64,000 bases of DNA from Pseudomonas fluorescens (GCF_902497895.1 NZ_CABVHQ010000019.1:29573-93572); one strand, 5' to 3'. Numbered from the stretch's first letter, positions 16,763-27,021 are shown. Notes: generated by a model not told the origin, from the letters alone. Numbers and translations: made by a program.

Positions 16763-17687
16763 CGGTCTTCCAGTAGGGGTAAAAGTTGAACCATTGTTGG
16801 GGCGCTTCGAGACAATATTTCCCCAGACGTTCGGCGTAGCGTGCAGTCCACTGAGCGATAACTTGCTCGCGGTCGCTGCGTTTCCAGAGTATGGCGTCGG
16901 CGAAAGGCTCGAGAGTGACCCGATAGCGCCCATTGTGCTTCAGACAAAACAACAGGTTGACCGGGCACTTCAGCAGCCCGGCCAGTAGCCAGGGGCCTTG
17001 CGCAAAGGCAGCCGGATGCCCGAGAAAATCGACTTGCACAGTGCGTCCGCCGTGCAGCGGCACGCGGTCGCCGGCAATCGCCAGCCACTCACCGCGATCC
17101 AGCCGCTGGTTGAGTTGCAGCATGATCACCGGGTCCAGTTCGCTGACCTGAATCAGTCGCAGGTGGGTCGCCCCGGCTTCGCCGAGCAGGCGGTTGAAGC
17201 GTTCGGCGTGCTTGGTGTGCACCAGCACGTTCATCGTCACCTTTTCGCCCAGTTCGGCCAGGGCACGACAGACCTCCAGGTTGCCCAGATGCGCGCCCAC
17301 CAGCATTTGTCCGCGCTCGCCGCGCAACCGTTGGCGCAGCAGCGCCGGGTCGACGATTTCGATGTGCTCGATGCCCAGCTTGCCGTTCCAGACGTCGAGC
17401 TTGTCGAGCATGGAGTCGGCAAATGCCATGAACTGGCCGAACACCCGTCGCTGGGTGGGGCGCAGCTCCGTGCGCCCGCTCCAGTCGGCGAGGTATTGCT
17501 GGTATTGCCAGGCGCTCTGCCGCGCGCTGCGACCGAACAGGTAAAAGTACAGGACGATAGCGTGCAGCACCGGGCTCAACACTCTACGCCCGAGCATTTT
17601 GACGCCGAACGCCATGAGTTTCATCAGCCAGAAACTGCCGCGTTCCTTGTGCTCGGCCCAGTGCTCCTTGTCAGTGTTGATGCTCAT
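16743..17687 (-). CDS. Lauroyl-transferase-like (LpxL family) acyltransferase
   Basis: 314 residues. An N-terminal hydrophobic anchor is followed by the LpxL/HtrB-like domain: MLVGAHLGNLEVCRAL carries the HxxxxxE-type catalytic pair (H in AHLGNLE), with AGDRVPLHGG further on. In APE clusters such proteins are thought to join the polyene to a lipid or glycolipid anchor. The ATG at 17687 overlaps the glycosyltransferase stop (ATGA); the stop overlaps the ammonia-lyase start by 20 bases. A long in-frame upstream extension lies inside the next gene and is not expected to be translated. Confidence 0.78.
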   Translation of the reverse strand: MSINTDKEHWAEHKERGSFWLMKLMAFGVKMLGRRVLSPVLHAIVLYFYLFGRSARQSAWQYQQYLADWSGRTELRPTQRRVFGQFMAFADSMLDKLDVWNGKLGIEHIEIVDPALLRQRLRGERGQMLVGAHLGNLEVCRALAELGEKVTMNVLVHTKHAERFNRLLGEAGATHLRLIQVSELDPVIMLQLNQRLDRGEWLAIAGDRVPLHGGRTVQVDFLGHPAAFAQGPWLLAGLLKCPVNLLFCLKHNGRYRVTLEPFADAILWKRSDREQVIAQWTARYAERLGKYCLEAPQQWFNFYPYWKTDDHASA

Positions 17688-18418
17688 GTCCGCCACCGGC
17701 GCCAAAGAATCATCGGCGCGCGCAGCAACATGCCGAAGAACAGCCGGGTGTGCATGCTCGAAATCAGCACGTTGTCGTGGAACATTCGAAAGTGTGAGAT
17801 ACCATCCTGCGGGTAATGGACCTTGGTGTGCAGCCAGTGCATCGGCTGGTTGCGCCAGGCCAGGCGGACGATGATGTCCGAGTCGAAGTCCATGCGTTTG
17901 CCGATCTGCACCGAGTTGATGAGTGCCAGGGTTGGCGGCAATGGATAGACACGAAAGCCGCACATGGAGTCAATAATCTGCAGCGACAGGGTGTTGATCC
18001 AGACCAGGACGTGAGTCAGATAACGTGCATATAAACGGCCTTTCGGTACGCTGGCGTCATATTTCGGGTGTCCGCAGATCAGCGCTTGCGGATGAATGCG
18101 TGAAGTTTCGATGAAGGTCTTGATGTCGCTCAGGTCATGCTGACCATCGGCGTCCACTTGCAGGGCATGACTGAAGCCCAGGCGCGCCGCTTCGCGAAAA
18201 CCGTCCATGACCGCCGCGCCTTTGCCTTGGTTGACCGCGTGCTTGACCAGGTAGATGTGTTCAGCCTCGGCCAACTGCTCAAGCACGGCTGCACAGGACG
18301 GGCTACTGGCGTCGTCCACCAGGATGCAGGGCAGACCGTTGGCGCGCACTGCCTCGACCACGGCCGGGATGGTGGTTTCGTGGTTGTAGACCGGGATGAT
18401 GGCGCAGGGGTTATGCAT
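17684..18418 (-). CDS. GT2-family glycosyltransferase
   Basis: 244 residues. A GT-A fold begins at residue 4 (CAIIPVYNHETTIPAVVEA), with the nucleotide motif VDDASSPSC and the metal-binding motif ALQVDADGQHD (DxD). LGRY-type dolichol-phosphate mannosyl-synthase-like proteins share this order (VNQGKGAAVMDGFREA). It likely adds a sugar to the anchor lipid of the polyene. The start is ATG 18418 with GGAGG nine bases upstream; the frame stays open upstream only through the REP region. Confidence 0.8.
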   Translation of the reverse strand: MHNPCAIIPVYNHETTIPAVVEAVRANGLPCILVDDASSPSCAAVLEQLAEAEHIYLVKHAVNQGKGAAVMDGFREAARLGFSHALQVDADGQHDLSDIKTFIETSRIHPQALICGHPKYDASVPKGRLYARYLTHVLVWINTLSLQIIDSMCGFRVYPLPPTLALINSVQIGKRMDFDSDIIVRLAWRNQPMHWLHTKVHYPQDGISHFRMFHDNVLISSMHTRLFFGMLLRAPMILWRRWRT

Positions 18419-18443
18419 GATCAGCGACCTCCGCATCCCTATT

Positions 18444-18573
18444 GTGGCGAGGGAGCTTGCTCCCGCTCGAGCGCGCAGCGGTCGCAATGCAGCTAACGGG
18501 TTGTGCCAGAAAAATCGCAATTGCAGGTTTTGGGGCTGCTTCGCAGCCCAGCGGGAGCAAGCTCCCTCGCCAC
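18444..18573. repeat. REP pair, GTGGCGAGGGAGCTTGCTCCC type
   Basis: Inverted arms GTGGCGAGGGAGCTTGCTCC (18444-18463) and the reverse complement ending in CCCTCGCCAC (18573) enclose a core resembling the REP pair at 14645-14776. It fills the gap between the glycosyltransferase and adenylate-forming genes inside the operon. Confidence 0.8.
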
Positions 18574-18576
18574 AGA

Positions 18577-20256
18577 TTAAACATGCACCGCCTCCAGCAC
18601 TATCCGCCCGCTGGAGCAAGTCGCGGTGTCGTTGCGATAGGTGAAGTACAGTTTGCCGCGCTCCGGATCGAAGCGCAGATGCAGCTGGACGTGATCGCCG
18701 GGGCGCACCAGTTGCTGGAACTTCAACACCTCCATCCCGACGAACTTGCCAGGCAAATCGAGCAACTGCCGACCCAGGCTCAACGCCCAATCGACTTGCA
18801 CCACGCCAGGCAATACCGGGGTTTTCGGGAAGTGGCCACTGAAGCAGGCCAGGTCCGGTGGTACCGCCAGTTGCAGGCTCCACTCGCCATTGGCTTCGAG
18901 CTGTTCTAGCACTTGTGGCGCTTGCGGACGCGGAGCCAGCAGCAGGGCTTCGACCTCGGCTTGCGGCAGCTTGCCTTGGGCGTTCAACGGCATTTGGGGC
19001 AGCAAGCGCCAGCGCCGCGGCAACGCCAATGTCTCGCAATGCTGGCTGAGGTGTTGGCGCAGTTCCTCGGTCAGGGCGCGTCGACCTTGGTTGCGCAAGG
19101 CATGCAGGCCCTGTTCGCTCAACACCAGCAAGGCACCCAGGGACGCACGGTTTTCCTGGACCACGCCCAGGCGCGCTTCGGCGACCCAGTTGTGGTTGAC
19201 CAGTGCCTGTTCGAGCATTGGCAACGAGATACGTTTCTCTTCCAGTTTGACGATCCGGTCCAACCGTCCCAGCAGCTCGAAGCGCCCGTCAGCGGTTATT
19301 CGTGCGGCATCGGCAGTCTGTTCGACGTGACCGGCTGGCAAGTACGGCGAAGCAATGCGCAGCGCGCCGTCACTGTCCTGGCTCAATTGTACATCAGCGA
19401 ACGGCTGCCACAGGCTGTCGCCCTGGCGCCAGGCGATGCCGCCGGTTTCCGAGCTGCCGAGAATTTCCGTGGGCCATTGCTGCAAGCGTTGCCGCAAGCT
19501 CTTCGCGGCCTCGGCAGGCAAGGCGCCGCCGGAAGAAAACACCCGTCGCACCGCACTCAGTGCCGGCCAGTCGAGGTTGTCGCCCATGCGCTTGAGCAAC
19601 GCCGGGCTGGCGACCCAGGCAAAGGCCGGGTGTTCACGGCTGGCGCGCTGCAAGTCTTCGGGGAATGGCAGTTGTTTGCGCACGAACGGGCGCCCCGCAC
19701 ACAGCGGCCAGAGTACGCGGAACAGCAAACCATAGATGTGCTGGGTGGCGACGCTGCCGATGATGCAGGCCTCGCCCAGATCCGCACCCCAGAGCTGCTC
19801 CAGGGCTTCAACTTCGTTGGCCAGTTGCCGCAGGCTTTTTTCGATGCGCTTGGGTTCGCCGCTGGAGCCGGAGGTGCACAGGCTCAGGTGGCAGTGGTCC
19901 AGATCCAGTTCGGCTGGAGGCAGCGGGGCTTGAAACAGATCGCTGAGCGCGGCGTCGCCCGCCTGATCGGTCAGCCACAGGTCCACCTCGTTCGACCAGC
20001 GTTGCCGGGTCTGGGCTTGCAGGTCGGCGGGCAACAACACGCTGACGCCGGCGCGCCAGGCACCGAGCAGGGCGATTGCCAGGTCAGCGGCGTCGTCCAG
20101 GTACACGGCAATGCGTTGTACACCCCGGGCCTGCAGGCCGGCAGCGAGACTTGACGCCTGGGTGCATAGCTCAACGTGGTTCAGTGCCGGGTCAGCCGTC
20201 ACGGCGCGCCCTGGCTGAGCCTTGAGCAACAGGTGCTCAAGTTTTATCCAATTCAT
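18577..20256 (-). CDS. Acyl-activating enzyme fused to a dehydratase (ApeH-ApeI)
   Basis: 559 residues in two parts. Residues 1-~450 form an adenylate-forming (ANL) ligase: P-loop [24 protein letters not shown], then [15 protein letters not shown] and the C-terminal [15 protein letters not shown] with the catalytic Lys. It should activate the aromatic starter acid and load it on an ACP. Residues ~455-559 form a FabZ-like hotdog domain with H475 in [11 protein letters not shown] and Asp489 (VQVDWAL) where FabZ has Glu. These activities are separate genes (apeH, apeI) in several described APE clusters. The start overlaps the membrane-protein stop (ATGA). Confidence 0.82.
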   Translation of the reverse strand: MNWIKLEHLLLKAQPGRAVTADPALNHVELCTQASSLAAGLQARGVQRIAVYLDDAADLAIALLGAWRAGVSVLLPADLQAQTRQRWSNEVDLWLTDQAGDAALSDLFQAPLPPAELDLDHCHLSLCTSGSSGEPKRIEKSLRQLANEVEALEQLWGADLGEACIIGSVATQHIYGLLFRVLWPLCAGRPFVRKQLPFPEDLQRASREHPAFAWVASPALLKRMGDNLDWPALSAVRRVFSSGGALPAEAAKSLRQRLQQWPTEILGSSETGGIAWRQGDSLWQPFADVQLSQDSDGALRIASPYLPAGHVEQTADAARITADGRFELLGRLDRIVKLEEKRISLPMLEQALVNHNWVAEARLGVVQENRASLGALLVLSEQGLHALRNQGRRALTEELRQHLSQHCETLALPRRWRLLPQMPLNAQGKLPQAEVEALLLAPRPQAPQVLEQLEANGEWSLQLAVPPDLACFSGHFPKTPVLPGVVQVDWALSLGRQLLDLPGKFVGMEVLKFQQLVRPGDHVQLHLRFDPERGKLYFTYRNDTATCSSGRIVLEAVHV

Positions 20257-20798
20257 GCGCGGCCTCGTACGCGTTGTCGCAATAACCATTCAATGGCAAA
20301 CAGCAAACCGATCAACCCGTAGGAGATCAGGCCGGTGTACAACGCCCACCAACTCAGCGGCGCCCAGAGGGTCAGGGCGGCTGCGAGCAAACCGTTACAG
20401 AGAAAAAACACACTCCAGGCAATCGTTACCTGGCGGGTATAGCGAATCGCCCTTTCCGGTAGTTCCGGCTCGCTCAAGCGCGCCAGACGTTCAATCATCG
20501 GCGGTCCGTATTTCAGGCTCAGGCCAAACAGCGCCAGCATGAAACTGCTGATCAGCACCGGGTACCAGCGCAACAACAGCGGGCTATCGAACAGCGCCAG
20601 CAGCAGGCAAAAAGCAATCGCAGCGATTGCCATCCACAGGCTGCCGGGACGCCGCGCGCTGGTCAGCGCACGCGCCAGCCACAGGCTGCCCAGCAGCAGG
20701 CCGAACTGCCACGGGGCGAAATGCTCCATGCCGTAATACACCGCAAAGGGGTACAGCAGGCCCGCCAGCAGCAGACCAAGGCCAATCAGACGGCTCAT
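20253..20798 (-). CDS. COG4648-like membrane protein of the APE operon
   Basis: 181 residues, four to six hydrophobic helices (IGLGLLLAGLLYPFAVYYG; AIAAIAFCLLLALF; VLISSFMLALFGLSL; IAWSVFFLCNGLLAAALTLW). A polar loop in the middle contains RYTRQVTIAWSV, conserved in the COG4648 proteins of APE and flexirubin-type clusters. The function is unknown; the constant place between ACPs and ligase suggests it holds the synthase at the membrane. Start and stop overlap both neighbours by four bases. Confidence 0.7.
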   Translation of the reverse strand: MSRLIGLGLLLAGLLYPFAVYYGMEHFAPWQFGLLLGSLWLARALTSARRPGSLWMAIAAIAFCLLLALFDSPLLLRWYPVLISSFMLALFGLSLKYGPPMIERLARLSEPELPERAIRYTRQVTIAWSVFFLCNGLLAAALTLWAPLSWWALYTGLISYGLIGLLFAIEWLLRQRVRGRA

Positions 20799-21049
20799 GC
20801 GGCCGGTTGAACCAGACGGTAGACCGCCTCGACCACATCGCTGACGGTGCGCACCGCCTTGAACTCTTCGGCGGCGATTTTTTTGCCGGTCTGGCGCTTG
20901 ATATGGTCAATCAGGTCAACCGCGTCGATGCTGTCGATTTCCAGGTCCTGATACAGGTTGGACTCAAGGGTGACGCGTTCGGGTTCCAGCTCGAAGAGTT
21001 CGACCAGGGCATCGCGCAGGGTGTTGAAAATGTCGTCACGAGTTTGCAT
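20795..21049 (-). CDS. APE acyl carrier protein 2
   Basis: 84 residues, strongly acidic, one four-helix ACP domain. The phosphopantetheine Ser is S40 in LEIDSIDAVDL. It follows the other ACP gene by nine bases. One ACP may carry the starter and the other the growing chain, as proposed for the ApeE/ApeF pair. Which corresponds to which cannot be read from sequence alone. Confidence 0.88.
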   Translation of the reverse strand: MQTRDDIFNTLRDALVELFELEPERVTLESNLYQDLEIDSIDAVDLIDHIKRQTGKKIAAEEFKAVRTVSDVVEAVYRLVQPAA

Positions 21050-21058
21050 GGTCCGGTC

Positions 21059-21334
21059 TCAAGCTGCCTGTTTTTTTGCAGTGACGAAAGCCGCAAGGCT
21101 GGCCACATTGGTGAAGTGATTGCGGGTGTCCTTGGCGTCGGCATCGATCTTGATACCGTACTTTTTCTGGATCGCCAGGCCGAGTTCGAGTGCGTCCACC
21201 GAGTCCAGGCCCAGGCCTTCACCGAAAAGTATCTGCTCGTCGCCGATGTCTTGTGCGCTGATGTCTTCGAGGCCCAGGGCGTCGATGATCAACAGTTTGA
21301 TTTCATGCAGCAGGTCGTGTTGTAGATCGCTCAT
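21059..21334 (-). CDS. APE acyl carrier protein 1
   Basis: 91 residues; phosphopantetheine Ser S45 in LGLDSVDALEL, four helices. The ATG at 21334 has AAGGAG ten bases upstream; an in-frame reading back to 21418 lies inside the acyltransferase gene and is rejected. It overlaps that gene's 3' end by 32 bases. It and its neighbour share only ~25-30% of residues by eye, so they are not a recent duplication. Confidence 0.88.
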   Translation of the reverse strand: MSDLQHDLLHEIKLLIIDALGLEDISAQDIGDEQILFGEGLGLDSVDALELGLAIQKKYGIKIDADAKDTRNHFTNVASLAAFVTAKKQAA

Positions 21335-22124
21335 CTTCGGCGAGCTCCTTGATAAAGTAGTGGTGCAGGTAATCGTTGAGCTTGCGCGAGGCCTGGGGAG
21401 GCGGGCCAAGCTCGACAAAGGCCTGTGGGTCTATATCGGCGCCGACACGCAAACTGAAGTGCGCGCGACGAGATGGGATGCGATACCAGGGTTGGGCTTT
21501 GGTCAGGGTGGTCGGACTGACCGTGATAATCACCGGGGTCACGATTTTCGCACCACGCAGGGCGATTGCCGCAGCGCCCCGATGAAAGGCCGGCGGTTGG
21601 CCAGGCCGGGTGCGGGTGCCCTCGGGGAAGATAATCAGCGTCTGTCCATTTTGCAGAGCCTGCGCGGCGGCATCCAGCATGTCCATACTGCCATCATTGC
21701 TGATGTATTGGGTGGAACGCAGCGGCCCGCGAGTGAAGGGATTTTTCCAGAGACTCTGTTTGACCACGCAGTTGGCGTTGCGCACCAGGCCGATCAGGAA
21801 CACCACATCGATCAGCGACGGGTGATTGGCGATGATCAGCTGTCCCGGACGACCGAGGTTTTCCGCGCCTTCGACCTTGTAGGTCAACACGCCTGTGCGA
21901 GCCATGAAGCGGATGAAAAACCAGAACAATCGACCGATGGTGCGCCGCGCCCGTTGCCGATGCAGCTGGGCATCGCCCGGCAGGCAGCTGAGCAGCGGGA
22001 AGATCACCAGCCGCAGGCATAGTCCGCCCGCGCCGAATAGCGCAAAGCTTGCGGCGGTGGCCAGCAGGCGCCAGTAATAGGCGTCACGGCGCTTATCCTT
22101 CAAGGGTTGCGTTGCCAGGTCCAT
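21303..22124 (-). CDS. PlsC-like lysophospholipid acyltransferase of the APE operon
   Basis: 273 residues. An N-terminal membrane helix (LLATAASFALFGAGGLCL) precedes the PlsC domain: NHPSLID (the H-x4-D catalytic motif) and FPEGTRTRPG (glycerol-phosphate binding). Acyltransferases of this type accompany APE clusters and are thought to attach the polyene acyl chain to a lipid. The ATG at 22124 has GGAAGA seven bases upstream, and it overlaps the apeC gene by 25 bases. A paralogue of housekeeping PlsC is excluded by context. Confidence 0.83.
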   Translation of the reverse strand: MDLATQPLKDKRRDAYYWRLLATAASFALFGAGGLCLRLVIFPLLSCLPGDAQLHRQRARRTIGRLFWFFIRFMARTGVLTYKVEGAENLGRPGQLIIANHPSLIDVVFLIGLVRNANCVVKQSLWKNPFTRGPLRSTQYISNDGSMDMLDAAAQALQNGQTLIIFPEGTRTRPGQPPAFHRGAAAIALRGAKIVTPVIITVSPTTLTKAQPWYRIPSRRAHFSLRVGADIDPQAFVELGPPPQASRKLNDYLHHYFIKELAEDERSTTRPAA

Positions 22125-22828
22125 ACACGATTCTTCCAGGCATGTTGGCAGTGGGTCTGCTCGTTGAGCAGGGTACGCAACAGATTCAGGGCATGGGGCC
22201 AGTCGGCTTTGGCCGGCTCGGCGGTGGCGCTGCTCAGTGACAGCTGCCAATCATCGCCCCGGGTCAATAACAAGCCGACGGCGTACGCAAAGGGCACGTC
22301 ATCGATCCAGGTGGCGTATGCCTCGGGCGGCTGCTCTTCGGTGACCACCAGCAACACCGCCGGTGCCCCTTCGTCGAGCAGTGTGGCAGCCTCTAACATA
22401 CCGTGTTCAAGGCCGTCGCCAGCTGCCGCGAGAGCGGTCATTTCACTGGTTTCGCCGCGCATGATCGACCACAGTCCAATCACTGCGTTGTGGACCGACA
22501 GGCTGAACTGAGTCGGCGACAAGGGTTGATCGGCGGCCAGTTCGCAGAGGATGTTGAAAGTCCGCGGGGTTTCACCGTGGCGGGAAATAAAGACCAGCGG
22601 TAGCTGCTCATGGCCTTCGGCCAATGGCCAGCCGACACTGAAGGCCATCCGCGCCAGGCGACTGAGACGTCGGCGTTGCATGGCGGGGAGAAATGAGACA
22701 TCGGGGGCAGCATCGCTGCTGTCGAGTACGACCGGTTGTCGACTCCAGGTCAGCCAATCGTCCACGCTTTCGAGCCCTGGAGCCCAGGCGCGCCATTGGG
22801 CGATATTGAAATTGATCACTGAATTCAT
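22100..22828 (-). CDS. apeC: Ketosynthase-like chain-length factor (ApeC)
   Basis: 242 residues, much shorter than a full ketosynthase, matching the ketosynthase N-terminal-like domain found in APE clusters (opening MNSVINFNIAQWRAWAPGL). The expected Cys site is replaced: the corresponding segment reads SVHNAVIGLWS, and there is no second His-Gly-Thr motif, so it cannot condense by itself. In known APE systems ApeC forms a heterodimer with ApeO and sets chain length. The ATG at 22828 is the family start; longer readings lie in the promoter region. It is the first gene of the operon. Confidence 0.82.
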   Translation of the reverse strand: MNSVINFNIAQWRAWAPGLESVDDWLTWSRQPVVLDSSDAAPDVSFLPAMQRRRLSRLARMAFSVGWPLAEGHEQLPLVFISRHGETPRTFNILCELAADQPLSPTQFSLSVHNAVIGLWSIMRGETSEMTALAAAGDGLEHGMLEAATLLDEGAPAVLLVVTEEQPPEAYATWIDDVPFAYAVGLLLTRGDDWQLSLSSATAEPAKADWPHALNLLRTLLNEQTHCQHAWKNRVWTWQRNP

Positions 22829-23157
22829 CCCGCCCCTGCGGGCTTCCTTGATACGGCGAGTCGTTTTGACGGGCGGCCAGCCGTACATGGCGCGATGGCC
22901 GAGTGGCGCGCATTATCCCGGCACAGCTGGCTTGTAGCAAACGGTGGTTACATTTTGCTCAATAGAGTTGACCGATTTTTCAGAAAAAAGTGCTGTTGGG
23001 TCATTGTCCGGTTTTTTTGCAGCCGCCTCTGCTGGGGCCATTCGCATTATTGGGAAATAAATGGAAACTGACTGCGTAGTCCCTTTCCTGACGTGCTAGC
23101 TAAGCGCAGCTGTGGACTACTACACTCGGTCATTCTTTGATGCACGGAGGTTTTGAC
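22829..23157. promoter_or_regulatory. Divergent control region of the APE operon and parA
   Basis: 329 bases without a gene between two outward-facing starts, so promoters for both must lie here. The middle (22940-23025) is visibly richer in A and T than the coding DNA, with tracts AAAAAA at ~22983 and TTTTTTT at ~23013. I could not assign -35/-10 boxes with confidence. The parA ribosome site GGAGG (23146-23150) is clear. Confidence 0.4.
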
Positions 23158-23928
23158 ATGCGGCGCGTGGTGTTCAATCAAAAAGGTGGCGTCGGCAAAT
23201 CCAGCATTGCCTGCAATCTGGCAGCGGTCAGCGCCCATGAAGGCTATCGGACGCTGCTGGTCGATCTCGATGCTCAGGCCAACTCCACTCAATACCTCAC
23301 CGGGCTTACCGGTAGCGATATTCCGATGGGTATCGCCGATTTCTTCAAGCAGACTCTGTCATCCGGACCGTTCTCGAAGAAAAACCAGGTGGATATCTAC
23401 GAAACGCCGTTCGACAACCTGCATGTGGTCACCGCCACCGCGGAACTCGCCGACTTGCAGCCCAAGCTCGAGGCGAAACACAAGATTAACAAACTGCGCA
23501 AACTGCTGGATGGATTGGCCGAGGATTACGACCGAATTTACCTCGATACCCCACCAGCCCTGAATTTCTACGCGATATCCGCGCTGATCGCCGCCGATCG
23601 CGTACTAATCCCTTTCGATTGCGACAGTTTTTCCCGCCAGGCGCTCTACGGTCTGCTGGCGGAAATCGAAGAGCTCAAGGAAGACCACAACGAAGACCTG
23701 CAAGTCGAAGGCATTGTGGTCAACCAGTTTCAGGCCCGAGCGACTCTGCCGCAGCAAATGCTCGATGAGCTGATCGGCGAAGGTCTGCCGGTACTGCCGG
23801 TATACCTGGGCAGCTCAGTGCGCATGCGCGAATCCCACCAGGCCAACATGCCGCTGATTCACCTCGACCCACGGCACAAACTGACCCAGCAATTTGTCGA
23901 GCTGCACGCCCTGCTGGAGAACGCCTGA
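23158..23928 (+). CDS. Orphan ParA-family ATPase
   Basis: 256 residues. Deviant Walker A K9-G-G-V-G-K14-S-S, then [10 protein letters not shown] (Walker A'), and YLDTPPALN (Walker B) identify a ParA/MinD-type ATPase of the compact type without an N-terminal DNA-binding domain. The ATG at 23158 has GGAGG seven bases before it; an ATG seven codons upstream has none. No ParB, MinE or parS-like gene lies beside it, so it probably positions a protein cargo rather than a plasmid. It is divergent from the APE operon. Confidence 0.82.
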   Translation: MRRVVFNQKGGVGKSSIACNLAAVSAHEGYRTLLVDLDAQANSTQYLTGLTGSDIPMGIADFFKQTLSSGPFSKKNQVDIYETPFDNLHVVTATAELADLQPKLEAKHKINKLRKLLDGLAEDYDRIYLDTPPALNFYAISALIAADRVLIPFDCDSFSRQALYGLLAEIEELKEDHNEDLQVEGIVVNQFQARATLPQQMLDELIGEGLPVLPVYLGSSVRMRESHQANMPLIHLDPRHKLTQQFVELHALLENA

Positions 23929-23951
23929 CCTTCAGCGCGGGCAAGATCGCC

Positions 23952-24052
23952 AAGATCGCAGCCTGCGGCAGCTCCTACGCCGAGTTGGTACGACCGAAAA
24001 TTATCAGCTGTATGCAAATAACCGTAGGAGCTGCCGAAGGCTGCGATCTTTT
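23952..24052. repeat. Paired REP element, GATCGCAGCC type
   Basis: Inverted units AGATCGCAGCCTGCGGCAGC (from 23953) and the reverse complement ending CTGCGATCTTTT (24052). It lies between the convergent 3' ends of the parA-like gene and trxC. Confidence 0.85.
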
Positions 24053-24068
24053 GGGGGCACCCAGTGCT

Positions 24069-24503
24069 TCAGATGCCTTGACTGCGCAACCAGCTCAGCA
24101 ACTGTGGTAGCGGGAAAGCGCCGCTCTGGCGCGCGACTTCCTGGCCGTTCTTGAACAGAATCAGGCTGGGAATCGAGCGAATGCCCAATTGTGCCGACAA
24201 CGGCTGATTGGCCTCACTGTCCAGCTTGGCAAGTCGACACTTGCCCGCCAACTGCGCTGCCGCCTGCTCAAATACGGGCGCAAATGACTTGCAGGGCCCG
24301 CACCAGTCCGCCCAGACATCCACCAGCAACGGCAGATCGCCCTTGATCTGGCTGGCGTAATCGCCCTGCTTCAATTCGAAAGGCTTGCTCAGCAACACCT
24401 CGGCTTTGCAGCGGCCGCACTTGGGCTGATCGCCCAGGCGTTCGGCGGGGATACGGTTGAGGCCGTTGCAGTGAGGGCAGGGGATTAGCAGTGGATCGGG
24501 CAC
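24069..24503 (-). CDS. trxC: Thioredoxin 2
   Basis: 144 residues. An N-terminal zinc ribbon (C9-x2-C12 and C29-x2-C32) precedes the thioredoxin fold with the active site W-C68-G-P-C71 (ADWCGPCK) and cis-Pro region RSIPSLILF. That combination defines TrxC. It reduces protein disulfides in the cytoplasm, with oxidative-stress expression known in enterobacteria. The GTG at 24503 is supported by GGAG six bases upstream. The 305 bases on its 5' side hold no gene apart from the higBA control region. Confidence 0.9.
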   Translation of the reverse strand: MPDPLLIPCPHCNGLNRIPAERLGDQPKCGRCKAEVLLSKPFELKQGDYASQIKGDLPLLVDVWADWCGPCKSFAPVFEQAAAQLAGKCRLAKLDSEANQPLSAQLGIRSIPSLILFKNGQEVARQSGAFPLPQLLSWLRSQGI

Positions 24504-24742
24504 GGGCGGCTCCAGTGAGTGGGTGATCCATCTGATCTGGAGCCGCAGACGTGATTTATCAAGGCCTCGGTGTCAGGCACCAGGACCTGGCGACACCCAG
24601 TGGTTACTGGCGGCCAGAATGCGTTTGGTTATTGATGAGAGATGGTTCGTCGCATGTCCTCACATTTTCAATCGTCCAAGGAGACGCGGCGACTCTAGGC
24701 TGGGATCAAGCCTGAGGGATTTACCGTCGGTCTGCCGAGCTG

Positions 24743-24798
24743 TATAGCAAGTTGCGATATTTCGCTTCTATGTTTAATCTCCATAGCAATATGCGATA
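24743..24798. promoter_or_regulatory. Two candidate HigA operators
   Basis: Two imperfect palindromes, TATAGCAAGTTGCGATA (24743-24759) and CATAGCAATATGCGATA (24782-24798), share the half-site TA(T/G)CGCA/TATAGCA and lie 39 bases apart, just upstream of higB. A possible promoter (TTGCGA 24752-24757, 17-base gap, TAATCT 24775-24780) would be covered by the first and followed by the second. This is typical of an autoregulated toxin-antitoxin operon. Confidence 0.5.
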
Positions 24799-24808
24799 AG
24801 GATGTTGC

Positions 24809-25105
24809 ATGCATGTGATTGCTGAAAAACGAATTTGGGAAGCCAAGGAAAAATGGCCACACTCCGCCAGCGCGCTGGATGCATGGTATCGAGTGGTCAA
24901 GTCCAATAGCCCTGGCGACTTTGCAGCAATGAAGAGGATGTTTCCTGCGACGGATAAGGTAGGGTCGTTACATGTGTTTGATATCGGCGGGAACAAGCTG
25001 CGATTGATCGCGGTAGTCCATTACCGGGCGCAACGGCTCTATATCAAGCACGTGCTGGATCATCGCGACTATGACAAGGGAAAGTGGAAGGAGGAACGTC
25101 GATGA
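24809..25105 (+). CDS. higB: HigB-family toxin (mRNA interferase)
   Basis: 98 residues of the HigB toxin family with the toxin gene first. The conserved WYRVVK...DFAAMKRMFP segment and the HVFDIGGNKLRLIAVVHYRAQRLYIKHVLDHRDYDK C-terminal half match the RelE-like fold; the DHRDYDKG end is typical. HigB toxins cut ribosome-bound mRNA. The ATG has AAGGA ~8 bases upstream. It overlaps higA by four bases, so production is coupled. Its A+T content is higher than that of its neighbours. Confidence 0.85.
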   Translation: MHVIAEKRIWEAKEKWPHSASALDAWYRVVKSNSPGDFAAMKRMFPATDKVGSLHVFDIGGNKLRLIAVVHYRAQRLYIKHVLDHRDYDKGKWKEERR

Positions 25106-25503
25106 GCGTTCTGATCAAACAAGCCGCCGAGCACTGGCACTTCGTGTCACCGCTGCTGCGTAAACCAAAGAACGAAGCGGATTACGATCTGCTGGTCGCT
25201 TCTCTGGATGAGTTATTGGAGCTGATCGGCGACGACGAGTCGAACCCGTTGGCCAGTCTGGCGACTATTCTGGGAGACCTGTTAGAGGCCTATGACCGTG
25301 AGCACCGACCGATGCCGGTGGCCAGTGGCGTCGATGTTCTTCGCTACCTGATGCGCGAACATGGATTGAGCCAGAGCGACCTGCCAGGGGTGGGCGCTCA
25401 ATCGGTCGTCTCGGAAATCCTGAGTGGCAAGCGCAAGCTCAACCTGCGACAGATTCGCTGGTTGGCCGAGCGCTTCAGTGTGAAGGCGGATGTGTTTTTC
25501 TAA
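25102..25503 (+). CDS. higA: HigA-family antitoxin and repressor
   Basis: 133 residues. The C-terminal half carries an XRE-type HTH: LMREHGLSQSDLPGVGAQSVVSEILSGKRKLNLRQIRWLAERFSV. The N-terminal half is helical and probably wraps the toxin. The ATG at 25102 has AAGGAGG six bases upstream, better than the in-frame start at 25084. It neutralises HigB and should repress the operon at the sites upstream of higB. It is convergent with selO (six bases between stops). Confidence 0.85.
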   Translation: MSVLIKQAAEHWHFVSPLLRKPKNEADYDLLVASLDELLELIGDDESNPLASLATILGDLLEAYDREHRPMPVASGVDVLRYLMREHGLSQSDLPGVGAQSVVSEILSGKRKLNLRQIRWLAERFSVKADVFF

Positions 25504-25509
25504 CCGGCT

Positions 25510-27006
<1,497 letters not shown>

Positions 27007-27021
27007 CTAGGGATAGCGTGG

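Noticed and set aside
22829..23157. -35/-10 boxes for the APE operon
   Set aside because: Several partial matches in the AT-rich tract, none with an acceptable spacer and two good hexamers.
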